Part shown: piece by piece, positions 45,322 to 58,175 of the stretch
Layout of the letters: every line of letters begins with the position of its first letter
How positions within the stretch are numbered: the first letter of the stretch is position 1
Assembly (NCBI RefSeq): GCF_027580225.2
Contig: NC_073354.2
Coordinates: forward strand, 12,752,501 to 12,816,500
Source of the DNA: Misgurnus anguillicaudatus
Taxonomy: Eukaryota > Chordata > Actinopteri > Cypriniformes > Cobitidae
Length of the DNA stretch: 64,000 nt
Direction: 5' to 3'
Notes under the pieces: model-generated
What the model saw: only the letters and a program-made list of their open reading frames with translations
Told to the model about the DNA's origin: nothing
Database searches by the model: none
Translations under genes and position numbers: made by a program

Positions 45322-47026
45322 AATAGGTTAGCAGGGCTTCTGTAAAAATATGAATTCATGACATAAACATGCTCTAGTCATATCAACATCAAGTTATTTT
45401 CCTTAAATAAGTAAAATATATCACTCTCGGTTTCCTTTAAATTTTGTGACCATAAAAAAGCGCACAGCAGCATTTTTCTCCTGATAAATTGTCCTTTATA
45501 TCAGATATGGCAAATAATTGAATAAAAGAGCTGGTTGTGTTGAGTTTATACATACGTCTCCCGCAGGCCTTGTTGGCCGTTATTAAAACGCGCTTTTCTA
45601 TTAAGAAGGGACCCAAACGTGCTTACAGACGAAAGTTCGTTCCAGCCACAGTCAAATAGCCTTTCCAAAGCAGCAGACTTTTCTCCCTCGCTGCACATCG
45701 GCAATCTTCTTGTCTCCAAATGTGCATTAGAAACCAGAATTGGGGCGGGGGAGAATATTAAAGATTTATTGCTTTATTGTGATGCTTGTTATTGCCACTC
45801 GGCCCTCACTGTGTTTACCTGATGTTATTGTTTTGCTGTGATAGAGTAGCTTTTTATTTTCCTGTGGTTCAGTGTTTCACAAAGTAAATGATGAGTACTG
45901 GGAGCGAGTGAGCACCAGTGGGATGGTGTTTAGTGCTGAGTTATAGGCCCTGTAACTCAACTATGGAGCCATTTTGTTTAGAGAAATTGATACATGGTGT
46001 TGGGTGGACAGAGTTTTTCAAAGATAACAGACAAAAGTTATCATAGCTACCAAAACACAAGAGACTGTTGAAACTAGAGATTTAGGCCTTAATTAAGATC
46101 TACATGTACACTGTTTGTTGAAAGGTGCTGCCCATTTTAGAGCTTACACAGTCATTATGTGACCCTGTCTGTGAAACCCCAGCTGAAGTCTTTTTTTTTA
46201 AATCATCTTAAATAATGTAAAGAACATTCGGTGAAAATATAACCTTGATATTTTTATTATTGACTGAGGTCAAGATTGAAACCATAGGGAAATGAAAGCT
46301 GAAATCAAACTAAAGGACTAGTATTGGTTTTAAAAAACAGGAAAAAAGATATCAGGTAATGTCTTCCTGTTCAAGTGGTCTGTTTAAGGTCCCAAATTAG
46401 CTACAGAATGGACTAGACTTTGTCTTATGTTTTACCATTCTGAATAAAATGTCACTTGTCAGACAAAATGAAAGTTAAAGAGAGTACAACAAAGGGTTAA
46501 ATACCCATAGTCTCATACAGAGAAGAGTCTGTTAGAGGAACAGTTGGATCAGGTAGACTAAGATACTGACGTATATGGGATGACATTTTATTGAATGACT
46601 GCTTCAATTGAAAGTGACAGCATGGAGGCAGGTAAAGGAGATTTAGAAGGGAGAACTGAAGTACAAGGGCCTGTGGGAGCACAAGGGTCATGGCTGCCGC
46701 AGGCGATGCCTTAGGGTTGCCACAGCTATTGATGGATCACATGTTATTTAAAGAAACTGTCATAGTCAACTTGGTACACAGATACATGGGACAATGTGTA
46801 TGTTAGTATAGGCAAGTCTAGATGGTGTTAAGAATATATGAAGTTTCAACAGTATAAAAGTTTTTAAACAGTTAAGTGATACAGTTATCATTTTCACATC
46901 CAGCACCACTTTGTTTAAATAGCAAAGTATTTGCTTCCATTTGTGCGTCCATGAAACACAATTTTTTAACATCAATCTTAAACTATTGGTCTTCCCCTGC
47001 ATACAATTTTTCCGCTTACAAACTCC
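45322..47026. other. No gene recognised; unique stretch at 45600-45850
   Basis: 45600-45850 is complex, non-repetitive sequence and a candidate conserved intronic element. The remainder is AT-rich and unassigned, including where the left end of the Tc1 element should be. Confidence 0.35.
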
Positions 47027-47944
47027 GCCATATTTTTCGCACCTGGATTTGGGGATCCTCTGCCATACTTCTTTGCAGATCCTTTCTAGTTCTGTCAGCT
47101 TGGATGGTAAACGTTGGTGTAGAGCCATTTTCAGGTCTCTCCAGAGATGCTCAGTTGGGTTTAGGTCAGGGCTCTGGCTGGGCCAGTCAAGAATGGTCAC
47201 AGAGTTGTTTCGAAGCCACTCCTTTAGTTTAGCTGTGTGCTTAGGGTCATTGTCTTGTTGGAAGGAAAACCTTCGGCCCAGTCTGAGGTCCAGAGCACTC
47301 TGGAAAAGTTTTTTTTTTCAGGGTATGTCTGTACTTGGCTGCATTCATCTTTCCTTCAATTGCAACCAGTCGTTCTGTCCCTGCAGCTGAAAAACACCCC
47401 CATAGTACGATGCTGCCACCACCATGTATTACTGTTTGGATTGTATTGGGCAGGTGATGAGCAGTGCCTGGTTTTCTCCACACATACCACTTAGAATTAA
47501 CACCAAAAAGATCAAGGATCTTATTTCTCATAGTCTGGGAGTCGTTGGCAAACTCTATGTGGGCTTTCATATGTCTTGCACCGAGGAGAGGCTTCCAACG
47601 GGCCACTCTGCCATAGAGCCCTGACTCTATAGTTGACTTTCTGGAACTTTCTCCCATCTCCCTACTGCATCTCTGGGTCTCAGCCACAATGATCTTTGGG
47701 TTCTTCTTTACCTATCTCTCACCAATACTCTTCTCCCACGATTGCTCGGTTTGGCTGGACGGCCAGGTCTAGGAAGAGGTCTTGTCGTCCCAAACTTCTT
47801 CCATTTGAGGATTATGGAGGCCACTGTGCTCTTAGGAACCTTGAGTGCTGCAGAAATTCTTTTATAACCTTGTCCAAATCCGTGCCTTGCCACAATTCTG
47901 TCTCTGAGCTCCTTGGGCAGTTCCTTCGACCTCATGATTCTCAT
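47027..47944 (-). pseudogene. Tc1-like transposase, broken
   Basis: DD34E-type transposase on the minus strand. From ATG 47944: MRSKELPKELRDRIVARH and ISAALKVPKSTVASII form the paired-like helix-turn-helix, followed by a basic GRPAKPSNRGRR. The catalytic core continues at 47640-47290 (GLYGRVARWKPLL, YVWRKPGTAHHL, GGGSIVLWGCFSAAGTERL), but the segment with the first catalytic Asp (the TDE region before LFG) is deleted. Frameshifts separate the parts. The second Asp (QQDNDPKHTA, about 47250) and SPDLNPTEHLW with the final Glu (about 47160) are in another frame. Homology stops at KSRCEK (about 47027). It cannot encode an active enzyme. Confidence 0.9.
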
Positions 47945-48332
47945 TTGCTCCGAGATGCACTGTGAGCTGCAAGGTCTTATATAGACAGGTGTGTGCCTTT
48001 CCTTATCAAGTCCAATCAGTTTGATTAATCACAGCTGTACTTCAATGAAGGAGTAGAACCATCTCAAGGAGGATCAGAAGAAATGGGCAGCATGTGAATT
48101 AAATATGAGTGTCACAGCAAAGGGTCTGAATACTTATGACCATGTGATATTTCTGTTTTTCTTTTTTTAATAAATGTGCAAAAATTTCTAAATGTCTGTT
48201 TTTTTCTGTCAAGATAGTGTGCTGAGTGTACATTTATGAGAAATAAAATGAACTTTTTTGATTTTAGGAAATGTCTGCAATAAAACAAAGAGTGACAAAT
48301 TTAAAGGGGTCTGAATACTCTCCGTACCCACT
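47027..48332 (-). mobile_element. Tc1-like element, left side truncated
   Basis: Includes the transposase pseudogene and the right terminal repeat, GGGTCTGAATACTCTCCG then TACCCACT (48308-48332). The final G and the TA target base pair are displaced to 49953-49955 by a later insertion. No left terminal repeat was found. Confidence 0.8.
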
Positions 48333-49949
48333 GACTACGTTTACATGCTGTCAATATTCGGGTTATGGTCGAGTTAAGGTCGGGTTTCGGGTTTCTGAAA
48401 CATTCGGAATAACCCGTTTACATGCGTGAGCAGAGAGAGTTACCCCTGTATACATGGAATTGGCAATATCCTGATGTAAACTGTGATTAAAAGGTAAATG
48501 CTGTGATTTTGCGTGGCTCACTAGTGCGCTTTGCGGTTTTACTGCCTTCATTTACTAAAATAAAGGTATTATTTAAAGCTGCACCGATGTAGAAGCAGGG
48601 TAGGCTAAGTTGCATGTCTTTCCTTTTTTGATAAAAAGATTAACAAGCTATATACTAGCCTTCAGCTAAATATATTTTTGAAAAAAAAAAATTAATTGAA
48701 GAACAATTTTCTAACAAGAAGGTTTTTAAGTGCAAATTTACAGATCATCGGTAAATACAGAAGACAACAGTGTCTTAAAGAAATTAAAATTAGACAGTAT
48801 TTATGCACCTATAAATGTACAAAATGAATGCAATAGCTTACAGAAGGCAATTAATATTTATTTATGGCATTTTCAATCATATTAACATCTATAAAGTTTG
48901 AAAACGAATAAATCATTATTTTGGCTAAATTAAGGTGGATGGATAATTTTTATAATTGTCATCCTTTCAGAACAAGCGTATATGCTATCTATAATAACTT
49001 ACATTATATCCTGAGTGTTACTTGGCCGAAAATATGTAGAAATACATGCACGTAAAAAAGTACAGACGGATAGAACGAAAAGACGTTAATTAAGCGGACT
49101 GAAGACGTGCAGAAACAGTCGAGTCGGCAGATGATCACCAATGTTCATAATGTTTCACGCAGGTACTGTTGATGATAAACTTTCATATCTAAATGTCAGG
49201 TATAAGTAGCCAGTCAGTTAATAATAAAGCCACCGGTGTTATTGCAACATCCTTATCCACGGAGCGGACGCTGTATACAAAGAAATACGGTTTTAATGCT
49301 GGTAAGCAATCAGTTATTAAGATGCCGCTTTGTATTTGTGTTGATCAGTTAAATTAAAGTAATTTTAATCTTAGAAACTGCATCAAGATGCAGACGACGC
49401 TACAGTTATTTTGTCATCTTTAACTTTTTCACACATTCACTGTATTTAACGAAATATGAATAGCATAGTATTACATTTTGAATTCAAATTCACACAAAAA
49501 AACAAGTTACTCTCATAACTACTGACAATCTATTTGGCCTTTATTATACATGTATGCTTTGAAAAACAAGAATAGCTATATATTAATTTAACGTGAAAAA
49601 CGCGGTTGTTGCAATTGGTTTCCTCCTCTAAAAGTGTGGCGCATTTCTCTCGCCATGTTTTTTTGGCACATACAAGAAGTTCCTCTACTCAAAAGACCAA
49701 GATTCCTTGCGAATAAAACATGCGCAGTACACAAATCAATGTTCCTTTTGATGGGAATATCCCGATGCGCGTTTACATGACCAAAATTTCGGGTTAGAAA
49801 AGAGGTAACCCAGGGGTAATATTCGGGATTTTAAAAACAGGAATATGAGCATATTCGGGTTTTTGCCGGTGTTTACATGAACGTGCGCGACCGGGTTATT
49901 GCTAATATTCCGGATTTGAACGGGTTATTGGCTGCATGTAAACGCAGTC
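48333..49949. mobile_element. Element with GACTACGTTTACATGC ends, inserted in the Tc1 terminus
   Basis: Inverted ends GACTACGTTTACATGC (48333) and GCATGTAAACGCAGTC (to 49949) with CGGGTTAT-type sub-terminal repeats. It is flanked by ACT (48330-48332 and 49950-49952), a 3-bp duplication. Joining at ACT restores the Tc1 end CCCACTG followed by TA. The interior (1.6 kb) has no recognised ORF. Possibly Harbinger-like; related ends occur at about 56090-56175. Confidence 0.75.
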
Positions 49950-50152
49950 ACTGTAAATCTGGGAATCTGCCATGGCGCGAATGCAACTGGCTTTTAAAGG
50001 GGATGGGAGATGGCACTCTTATTGGTTTATTGTACATTATGCCCAAAACAAGCCCATTACTCATTAAGAAAATAAGGACAGCCCTTTTAGACCATGTGCC
50101 GGCCATTTTTTCCATCGAAACTAACAAACTTGGATTCGGACATGCCCTAAGT

Positions 50153-50647
50153 CAGTGGTCACCAATCCTGGTCCTGGAGGGCCGGTGTCTCTGCAGAGTT
50201 TAGCTCCAACCCTAATCAAACACACCTGAAGCACCTTAATTAGCTGCTTCAGGTGTGTTTGATAAGGGTTGGAGCTAAACTCTGCAGAGACACCGGCCCT
50301 CCATGACCAGGATTGGTGACCCCTGCCGGCTCTCCTGATTTTGCCAAGTGGTTGATGTCCTCAGGGCAGCATTATGTTGACCCTGGGACAACATATCAAT
50401 CAACCAATCAGATTTCAGAAATAAGTTTACTGTTTGTTTTAAGTTTAAGGTTACAACCAGGATTAGGTGTTTCTAGACCATTGTTTTTCACTTATCATGT
50501 CCCTCTGATTTTAGGGTTTGGTTGTGGTTAGGGTTGGGGTTTGGGGTGGGTTTAGGTTTTATTTAGAAAAATGTTGTCCTTGGGTCAACACAATATGTTG
50601 CCCTGAGGACATCAACCACTTGGCAAAATCAGTTCGAGCGACCACTG
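50153..50647. mobile_element. hAT-type palindromic MITE (CAGTGGTC) with nested MITE
   Basis: CAGTGGTC at 50153 and GACCACTG ending 50647 are exact inverted ends. The 8-bp flanks CCCTAAGT (50145) and TCCTAAGT (50648) match at 7 of 8. The segment 50153-50320 is a near-perfect palindrome (AGCTCCAACCCTAATCAAAC arms). A second MITE splits off its last bases. Confidence 0.75.
50326..50639. mobile_element. MITE with CTGATTTTGCCAAGTGGTTG ends, nested
   Basis: The arms from about 50335 (CTGATTTTGCCAAGTGG, then GTCCTCAGGGCA) are inverted at 50569-50631 over about 60 bp. It sits between GGTGACC and GACCACTG of the host element. The centre contains GGGTTTGG/GGGTTAGG words similar to 4306-4440. Confidence 0.7.
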
Positions 50648-50697
50648 TCCTAAGTGAACTTGCGCAATGCAGATCATGCGCTTAGATTGTTAAAATA

Positions 50698-50848
50698 GGG
50701 CTTTAAGTTTTCATGCTGCCTTACATTTTGCCTTAAAAATATATAAATATATTTTTAGTTAACTAATATTTTGAAGTTGAATTAACTCAAATTTTGTTTT
50801 AAGGCAGCACAAATTTAAGGCAACATGAACACTTACTTTATTAAGTAG
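50698..50848. mobile_element. Palindromic MITE with CATGCTGCCTTA arms
   Basis: TTTTCATGCTGCCTTACATT at 50708 is inverted at AAATTTAAGGCAACATGAAC (about 50812). AT-rich centre. Confidence 0.5.
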
Positions 50849-53498
50849 AAAAAACAAATCCTTTTTTACAGTGTAATTCACATACTGCACACAAGCAAAA
50901 TTTTAGAGAAGAGAATACATTTCAGTATCCAGCTCAGATTTTTGTTTAATTTCATAGGCTCACAGCAACATCTCTGTCTGTCTTTCAGTTTTAGGTTTAA
51001 TGTGCTTTACTGCCATTTCAAATAATGAAATAAATTCGCATTGAATAAGCATTTGCAGCTTAGCTGTGTACAATAAAATTTTACATAATCTGCATAAATC
51101 AATGAGAAATAAAGAAAAAATAAAATGAACAATTTATAAACTAACAAAAAAGTATGACATGAAATGAATAACATTTAAGAACAATTAACAATGTGCAAAT
51201 GTAACCTTAAATAGTAACCACACCATTCTGGTGACAATAAACATGTTTCTTTAGTAAAAACTCAATTTAACTGCATATTCTGTGATGAAAGTCATTGTAA
51301 GCAACTTTTCATGATAACATTGGATCAATATAATATTATAATAATATTGGATAAATTGGATTTTTAGTTCGATTTATTTAGTAGTATAGATCTCTTTGTA
51401 GGTTAAATGTTTCCATGTCTGTTGGCTTTTCTGTTGCCAGCTGAGCTCAGGATAGTCTTCAGAATTCCCAAGCTGGGAATCACATCAGCTTGATCTGGGA
51501 GACGCTTACAGTTTTACGGTGATAAAAAATGAAGTGGGTATTTGTATTATAATAGTGTGGTTGTGTACACACATTTGTGTTCAAACACCATTTAAAAGTG
51601 AATTTTGCATAACAGGTCCCCTTTAAATATTAGATTGAGCCCACTTCTTGGGACAAAGTAGTTTTCAAATGATTCTTGATAATTGTACAGCAGGCAGGCA
51701 CACAAATCTTCTCTTAGCCTGTAATGTAAAGATTAAACCCCATAGAGAACTGACCCATTTTGACCACTCACTGATTAGATATCTCAGATACTTTGATGTT
51801 TATTACTCATCAGATTACCATATAAGCTTCTTTATATCTGCCCTTCTTCTCTTTCTTTAAATAACAGACTTCAAACACCTTTGAAATAAACGTCTTTATA
51901 TACTGCACTATCAGGGATCAATACGTGATGTTGTATTCATGAAGTAAAGCCAGTTGCATTGGCATGCATGTTGAGAGCACGTTGTACTGCAGTGAGTGAC
52001 CTACATCAGTATGTTACAGTAATATATGCAAACGTATGTACGTGCGTATTTATGTGCACATCCCTCTGCGTCCACGGCTTCTCGTGTTGTCTCTCGACCG
52101 CATCTCACTTGAGGGGATTTAAGATCTATCAGATTTAAATTGGACGGGGGGATTAAACCGTGATATTCTTTGAAGTCTAACACACTCGACATTTTTAAGC
52201 AACTTCAAACGACAACTATCGAGTCTTCTCTCGGAAGGAACATTAATTAATTTCCATTTTCGTCTAGAAGAATAAATAAATCAAGGAGAGGTTTACAACA
52301 CCAAACACTGGCGCCTGCTATTGCCTGATGGTATTTAGCACAATGTGATCAAAATAGATTAGACCAAACATTTTGAGTTGTTTTATTAATAATGGTAGTG
52401 ATGTTTTAATACTAAAATACTATGGGCAGTGAAATTCCATGATACAACATCATCCGGTTTGTTAAATGCACCTCTACTATTTGTCTAAATTGCAACGATG
52501 CAAATTTTTCTTGATCAGTATGTAACATAAATGCACAATTAATTGGACTGGGTGAGGTTCTAAGCTTTAAAAAAAAACCCATATATGTCTAGTTTTGTGC
52601 TCCATAACTTACAGATTCTTTTTAAATAAATGTGATGATACAATGTTGGACACATCGGTGGACCCACGGGAATGACAATGCAAAAACATCTCCAAATTTA
52701 ATAGATTCCTCTGAAAGGAAGACAAAATTATTGTATTATTGCACTTCTCAAATAAATTTATCTTATTTTAAGGATGTTAAGATAATTGGGTTGGACAACA
52801 AGACCAAAACTATAGAGAATTGGATGGGAGCAACGAATTCTTCCATCATTAGCCACCAGGGGGCAGTTAACAGTCCATGCCATAAGGTCTTCTGCCCTCC
52901 TTTAATTAGAACCTGTGTCTTAACCATCAACAGCTCGATGTACTGTTGCTTACTACCAGAAGTCCTTATTTTGAAGAGCCATGGGAGTCGGTGAGATCCA
53001 GACTTCACTCCATAAAACATCGTACTGTCCTGAATAAGGACTCTGGATCCCTGCAGGGTAGAGAGCTGGTGCTCATTTTAGGACATCTTGACTTGGACAG
53101 TGTAGTTGGCAGCCTTCAGGCACAAATACATCATATGGTCACTTATTTACCGTCAATGCTCAGTCTCGGAGATTGGCATAAATAATTGCCGGCTGTACAG
53201 GTGCAGTGGTCTGAAATGGGGAAATAAAGTGTTTATTCTTCTCAGACCTGCCACTAAGGGACAGCTAGAGGTATCAATCATATGCAAGTCTCCATAGCTG
53301 TCAGTGGGAGAAAAAGTGGTCCCACTACAGTACACCTAATAATTTGTGTGTGTTCGAATTATTCTAAATAAATCCACATATTTGGCATTTGAATTTTACA
53401 TTTATAAATAATGATTTTAATACCTGGTAAAAAAACATTATACACTGTCAGAAAAACATGGTCAAAGGAATCCCAAGCTGTTACTTTAGCAGTAACCT
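50849..53498. other. No gene recognised; unique stretch at 52020-52320
   Basis: 52020-52320 is complex and non-repetitive, containing ACATTAATTAATTTCC, a homeodomain-type cluster, and is a candidate regulatory element. The remainder is unassigned. Open frames around 52630-53300 carry no recognised domain. Confidence 0.35.
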
Positions 53499-54374
53499 TT
53501 AACTCTTTTCCCACCAGCATTTTTTTTTTTAAAGTTGCCATGCAGCGCTAGCATTTTTCATGATTTAAAAAAAAAGTTTAATACCTTCTAGAAAATGTTC
53601 TTCTATAAAATATATAAACATACAATATATAAAATAAAAGAACAGACCATCTGCTTTCAAACAAAAAAAGTTGAATCCTTCCCTTATTATTTTATCTTCT
53701 TATCACCTTTCAAATATGGGTAGGTTTCTTCAAAAACACCAAATTTTGAGCAAAAAAGTGAGATAATTAAATTTTTTGAAGGACTTTTCATAGAGATCAG
53801 ATTCAGAGCGATCCTCAAACATACACGGACATATTAGCCGTTTCTCAATGTCAAGGAAGGATCCTCGGAAGCTAGAATTTCGAGGATGCTATGTCATCGA
53901 TGTCCGTCGAAGGACTGTTCCAATGTCAAGGATCCTCGAAATTTCAGCCAAGGACTGAGTCCTTCATTCAAGAAATATCCCATAAACAGGAAAGGATGCA
54001 AATTTGTATCCTTCGCGCTCTTTACGCGCTGAAATCACCCACAATCCTATGCGCGCAGCACCGAAAGCACACCTTTCAATCACGCAATGACGTAATGACG
54101 TGCACTTGCTAGCCTGTTCCATTTAACGTGTTCTCCGAATGCTTAAAAGGAGCCTCGCCTAGTCTCTGAAGGAAGTGACTTGTAAGGACTTGTCCTGCCA
54201 AGGAAGTATCCTTGACATTGAGAAACGGCTACAGCTGTTTGCGCTAGGGCAATACTTCCGGGTTGTATAAGTTGCGGAAAAGCGCCACCTGGTGGATAAT
54301 AGCGGTTTTGCGGAAAGCCAGAAACACTCGTCATTGGCAGGGAAGATTTTTCTCTTAATTGACAAGTTAACTCG
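53499..54374. mobile_element. TTAACTCTTTCCC-family element, copy 3, with nested MITE
   Basis: TTAACTCTTTTCCCACCAGC at 53499. Family blocks continue on both sides of a palindromic insertion at 53836-54230. The right terminus is lost after AGTTAACTCG (54374). Confidence 0.7.
53836..54230. mobile_element. Palindromic MITE with GCCGTTTCTCAATGTCAAGG ends
   Basis: AGCCGTTTCTCAATGTCAAG and the inverse end exactly opposite each other. A TA duplication is consistent with the uninterrupted copy at 36893. Related to the 12800-13391 element. Confidence 0.7.
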
Positions 54375-54750
54375 CGGGTTTACGGGGCTGCGTGCTGAAG
54401 TGAAGAGGACCAATGAGGTCTCGCAAATTCTTGTGATGATCGTGCGATATCTAGTTCTGTCTCTGCCCATTATGACGTTAAATTATGATGTTTTGCTGGA
54501 CCAGCCCAGATCACAACACGAGATCTCGCGATTCAGGTGTGATCACGCAATATAGTCCGGCATCGGGCAAAAATAGAAGCAAGAGAATGCAAGAAAGCCA
54601 TACAAACAATGATACAAGATGAAAAAAATACTTTTGTCTTATTTTCAGTAAAAATTTATATTTTTTTAAAAATCAAGATGCTGAGATGATGAGCAAAATG
54701 ACATAAAAAATAAGTCTAGTTTTTAAACATTTTTAAAGAAAAGTGTTTAA

Positions 54751-55590
54751 AGGCAGGGTAGGCAGGAATTATCTAAAAAAACTTTTTTTACAAATTAGTT
54801 TAAACTGTCTTTATATACCAATACATAAGTATTATGTAAGTACTCTGAAAAAGAGAGTATAAAACTCGAGTGTCTGTGGACCTCTCACGACTGTTTTAAA
54901 CACAGCTCATTTTTCCATTCACTCCACCCCCTCCCTTCTGGGTTTATTCTAAAGCCACGCCCCAAAACACATGAACGTGCTACGCTGACCGTCACTGCTG
55001 GGAGAAGCATTCGCCTCAGATGAGCGGAGAGGAAGGAGCGCGGTGCATGTAGTAACATCATGTCAGAATCCCATGTAATAATACACCTTTATCACTATGA
55101 ATATAAACAAATAGGATGGCTTTTAGTACTCACTATTAAGCCAGTGTTTTGCATGGAAGAGTTTCTGTGATGAAAGCATTGTTGACTCTGATGAGGACTA
55201 CACTCCGGAGACGATACCGCTACCGCATCGTCGACTCGAAGAAAAGCCACATGATATTTACTCTCGTTTGATTTCTTCGTTTATTCCTTTTTTTGCCTTC
55301 GATGACTAGATATGCAGGTACTGTGAGTTCTGAATGCTCTTTCTCTGCCATACTTTTGCTCTTCGATTTCGTGCCTCTTGCATGTTCAAATCAATCAAGT
55401 GTGCGCATCTGTGGGCAGATCCCATAGCAACAGGGGTGGTGCCATGGTCACAAGAGAGAGTGATAGTCGCGCAAGCCAATCATTTGTTTCGTCCCGAATG
55501 GAAAAAATTAACTGTTTAAAACAGTCGTGAAAGGTCAGTTTAAACAAATTTGTAAAAAAGTTTTTTAGATAATTCCTGCCTATACTGCCT
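54751..55590. mobile_element. TTAA-flanked MITE with AGGCAGGGTAGGCAGGAATT ends
   Basis: TTAA at 54747-54750 and 55591-55594. The inverted arms extend about 60 bp (ATTATCTAAAAAAACTTTTT). Further inverted pairs (CACGACTGTTTTAAAC) lie inside. 840 bp, no transposase. Confidence 0.8.
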
Positions 55591-55594
55591 TTAA

Positions 55595-57328
55595 GAAAAA
55601 ACTAAACTTATTTCAGATTTTTTTCTTACCCCATTGGCAAATTTTTTTTTTTGCTTGTTTGTTTTAAGCAGAAATTCTCTTAAATTTGATATTTTTGTTA
55701 GGGTTTGGGACATTTCGCTTATTTTTTAACATCCCAACGTTGATGGTTATGTGGAAAATATGCAAGTTAGGTAAATTGGAGATGTCAAATTGTCCCTCCC
55801 CTAAAATGTGTGAATTAACTGGTTCTCACCATAAATATAGCCATCAATGCTGGAATGGTGTTAAAAAAATATATGTACCTTTGAGGTTACTTTTTGAAAT
55901 ACCACAGCTAGGCACATTTTTTGACATTTTTTTCTGACAGTGTAGATAAGTGCTACGCTGTGTGTAGAGCTTAAAAATGTTATTTTATTCTACAGAGAAT
56001 AACATGTTTCACGCATTCACATGCATAGATCAGACTACACCACCCCTTTCAATACGATCGAAATTTACATCCGATTGACCATAATCATATTGATTAAGGT
56101 GTTTACATGAAGGCTTTTCAATCTGATTGAGCCATCAATACGATTACAAACAGATTATTTGGTTGCATGTAAACGTACCCATTGAGAATCATTGTGGACT
56201 TGGATCTTGAATCGAGGTAGAATTGACTCACTCCAAGTGTTCATACAAACACACTGTATAAGGTCATTTGCTTTACATGCATGAACTAACAACCTTTTCG
56301 ATGACAAAGCAGGCTGTTTGTAAAGAAAGATGAGCAAAGTCCTTGCATTATGTGTGCAGTGACCCTCAAAGAGTTAATTCATTGTCAAATCACTTTTGAT
56401 GAAATATCCGCTCCTCTTCATCAACTGCTTAATGTATGTGCGTGAATGTGAAGGAGCGACTGATATTCATCAAGCCTTGTTTCTTACTTTAGCTTAACGC
56501 CACGTTGTGTCAGTGCTTTGATATATGTTGCACTAGAAGCGCATAGCTATTTTCCTCACCACTCCTTTAGATTAATGATTTTGCAAATTTCTTTTGAAAG
56601 TGAGAGGCACTATACTCACTTTGGAAGACATGGTGCTTAAAGTGAAAGCTGTACTGTGTCATATTTGTCACCATACTGTATACAGTGCTAGTGGCCATAA
56701 ACAAGTTTCTGATTTAAATCTCTAAAAATGAGAACAAGCATAAGGTAACATTTGAGCTTCCTCTTTCTGGAAAAACACTTTAATGGTGCAACATGTATTT
56801 TGTTTAGTTCTCAAGTGTGTATTTTTACCGTGTGCAAGTGTGCATTTTATGTATATTGAAAAATGCAATTAAGCTTCAACAGAGAGCAGTATGGAGGAGT
56901 ATGTACTGTACAAGCAAGATCAACATTAGACACCACCAATACCACAATGACACAATAAAGCTAAAAGTGACAGAAAAATCAAGAAAGAGAAATGTCAAAC
57001 TGGTAAAGGTGAGGCAGAAATACAAAAGGGGTGGATGTTGGGTGAGTCATGGGGAATGATTGATTGGTTTAATCTTACACAATTGTATCATGTGCTGACA
57101 TTTTTCACTGCTTTTCAAATAGTTTTTAAATTAATTTTGAAATGTATGTTTTGATGTCAAGGTTTAGTGTGATCCGACACTGCAATATACAGTCTGCATC
57201 ATCCATAAGCTGTCCTTAGGTCACCTAGGCCTTGCAGTTAACTACTTTTGTCTGTCCCCTGTATTGTTTAAAGTAAACTTTGGGACACTCTTTTTTATAC
57301 TTTTGCAATTGCAACTTTTGAATCCAGC
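55595..57328. other. No gene recognised; MITE fragment at 56020-56180
   Basis: 56020-56180 holds GTGTTTACATGAAGGC and GGTTGCATGTAAACGTACCC, ends typical of the GTTTACATG class seen at 48333. The rest is unassigned. Confidence 0.4.
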
Positions 57329-57487
57329 TTAAAGGGACACTCCACTTTTTTGCCATATGCTTATTTTCCAGCTTCCCTAAAGTTAAACATTTGATTTTTA
57401 CTGTTTTGGAATCCATTCAGCTGATCTCCGGGTCTGGCGCTAGCACTTTTAGCATAGCTTAGCACAATCCATTGAATCTGATTAGAC

Positions 57488-57681
57488 CAGTGGTTCTCAA
57501 TCCTGGTCCTGGAGGCCCACTGCTCTGCACATTTTGCATGTCTCCCTTATTTAACACAGCTGATCCAAATCATCAGCTCATTAGCAGAGATCTCATTTAA
57601 TTGAACTGAGTCTGTCAGATAAGAGAGAGATACAAAATGTGCAGAGCAGTGGGCCTCCAGGACCAGGATTGAGAACCACTG
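57488..57681. mobile_element. Palindromic hAT MITE with perfect 8-bp TSD GATTAGAC
   Basis: CAGTGGTTCTCAATCCTGGT and its exact inverse close a 194-bp palindrome. GATTAGAC occurs at 57480-57487 and 57682-57689. The uninterrupted sequence is visible in the copy at 16.2 kb. Confidence 0.9.
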
Positions 57682-58175
57682 GATTAGACCATTAGCATCA
57701 CGCTAAATATTTATAACTCGACTCAATGTAGTTACATTATGTACTAAGACCGACGGAAAATTAAAAGTTGTGATTTTCTAAGCAAATATGGTTAGGAACT
57801 ATACTCTCATTCTAGTGTAAAAATAAAGGTACTTTGCTGCTGTAACATGGCTGCAGCAGGCGTAATGATAGTACGCAGCACCTGAAAATAGTCCACTGCT
57901 ATTGAAAGTTACCAAGGGGACTATTTTTGGGCAGTGCGTAATACCATTGGCCTGCTGCAGCCATGTTACAGCAGCAAAGTCCTTGATTATTACGCCAGAA
58001 TGAGAGTATAGTCCTAACCATATCTGTCTAGAAAATCGCAACTTTGTATTTTCCGTCGGTCTTAATACACAATGTAACTACAGAAGAGTCAAGTTTTAAA
58101 TAGGAAAAATATCAAAACTCTTTGGTCATTTTGAGCGCGATGCTAATGGTCTAATCAGATTCAATGGATTATGCT

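Noticed and set aside
46876..47965. Plus-strand open frames opposite the Tc1 transposase
   Set aside because: Shadows of the minus-strand transposase pseudogene; no domain in these frames.
57333..58160. Possible A-to-G editing in the second AGGGACACTCC MITE
   Set aside because: Comparison with 16057-16598 and between its own arms shows no excess of A-to-G or T-to-C.
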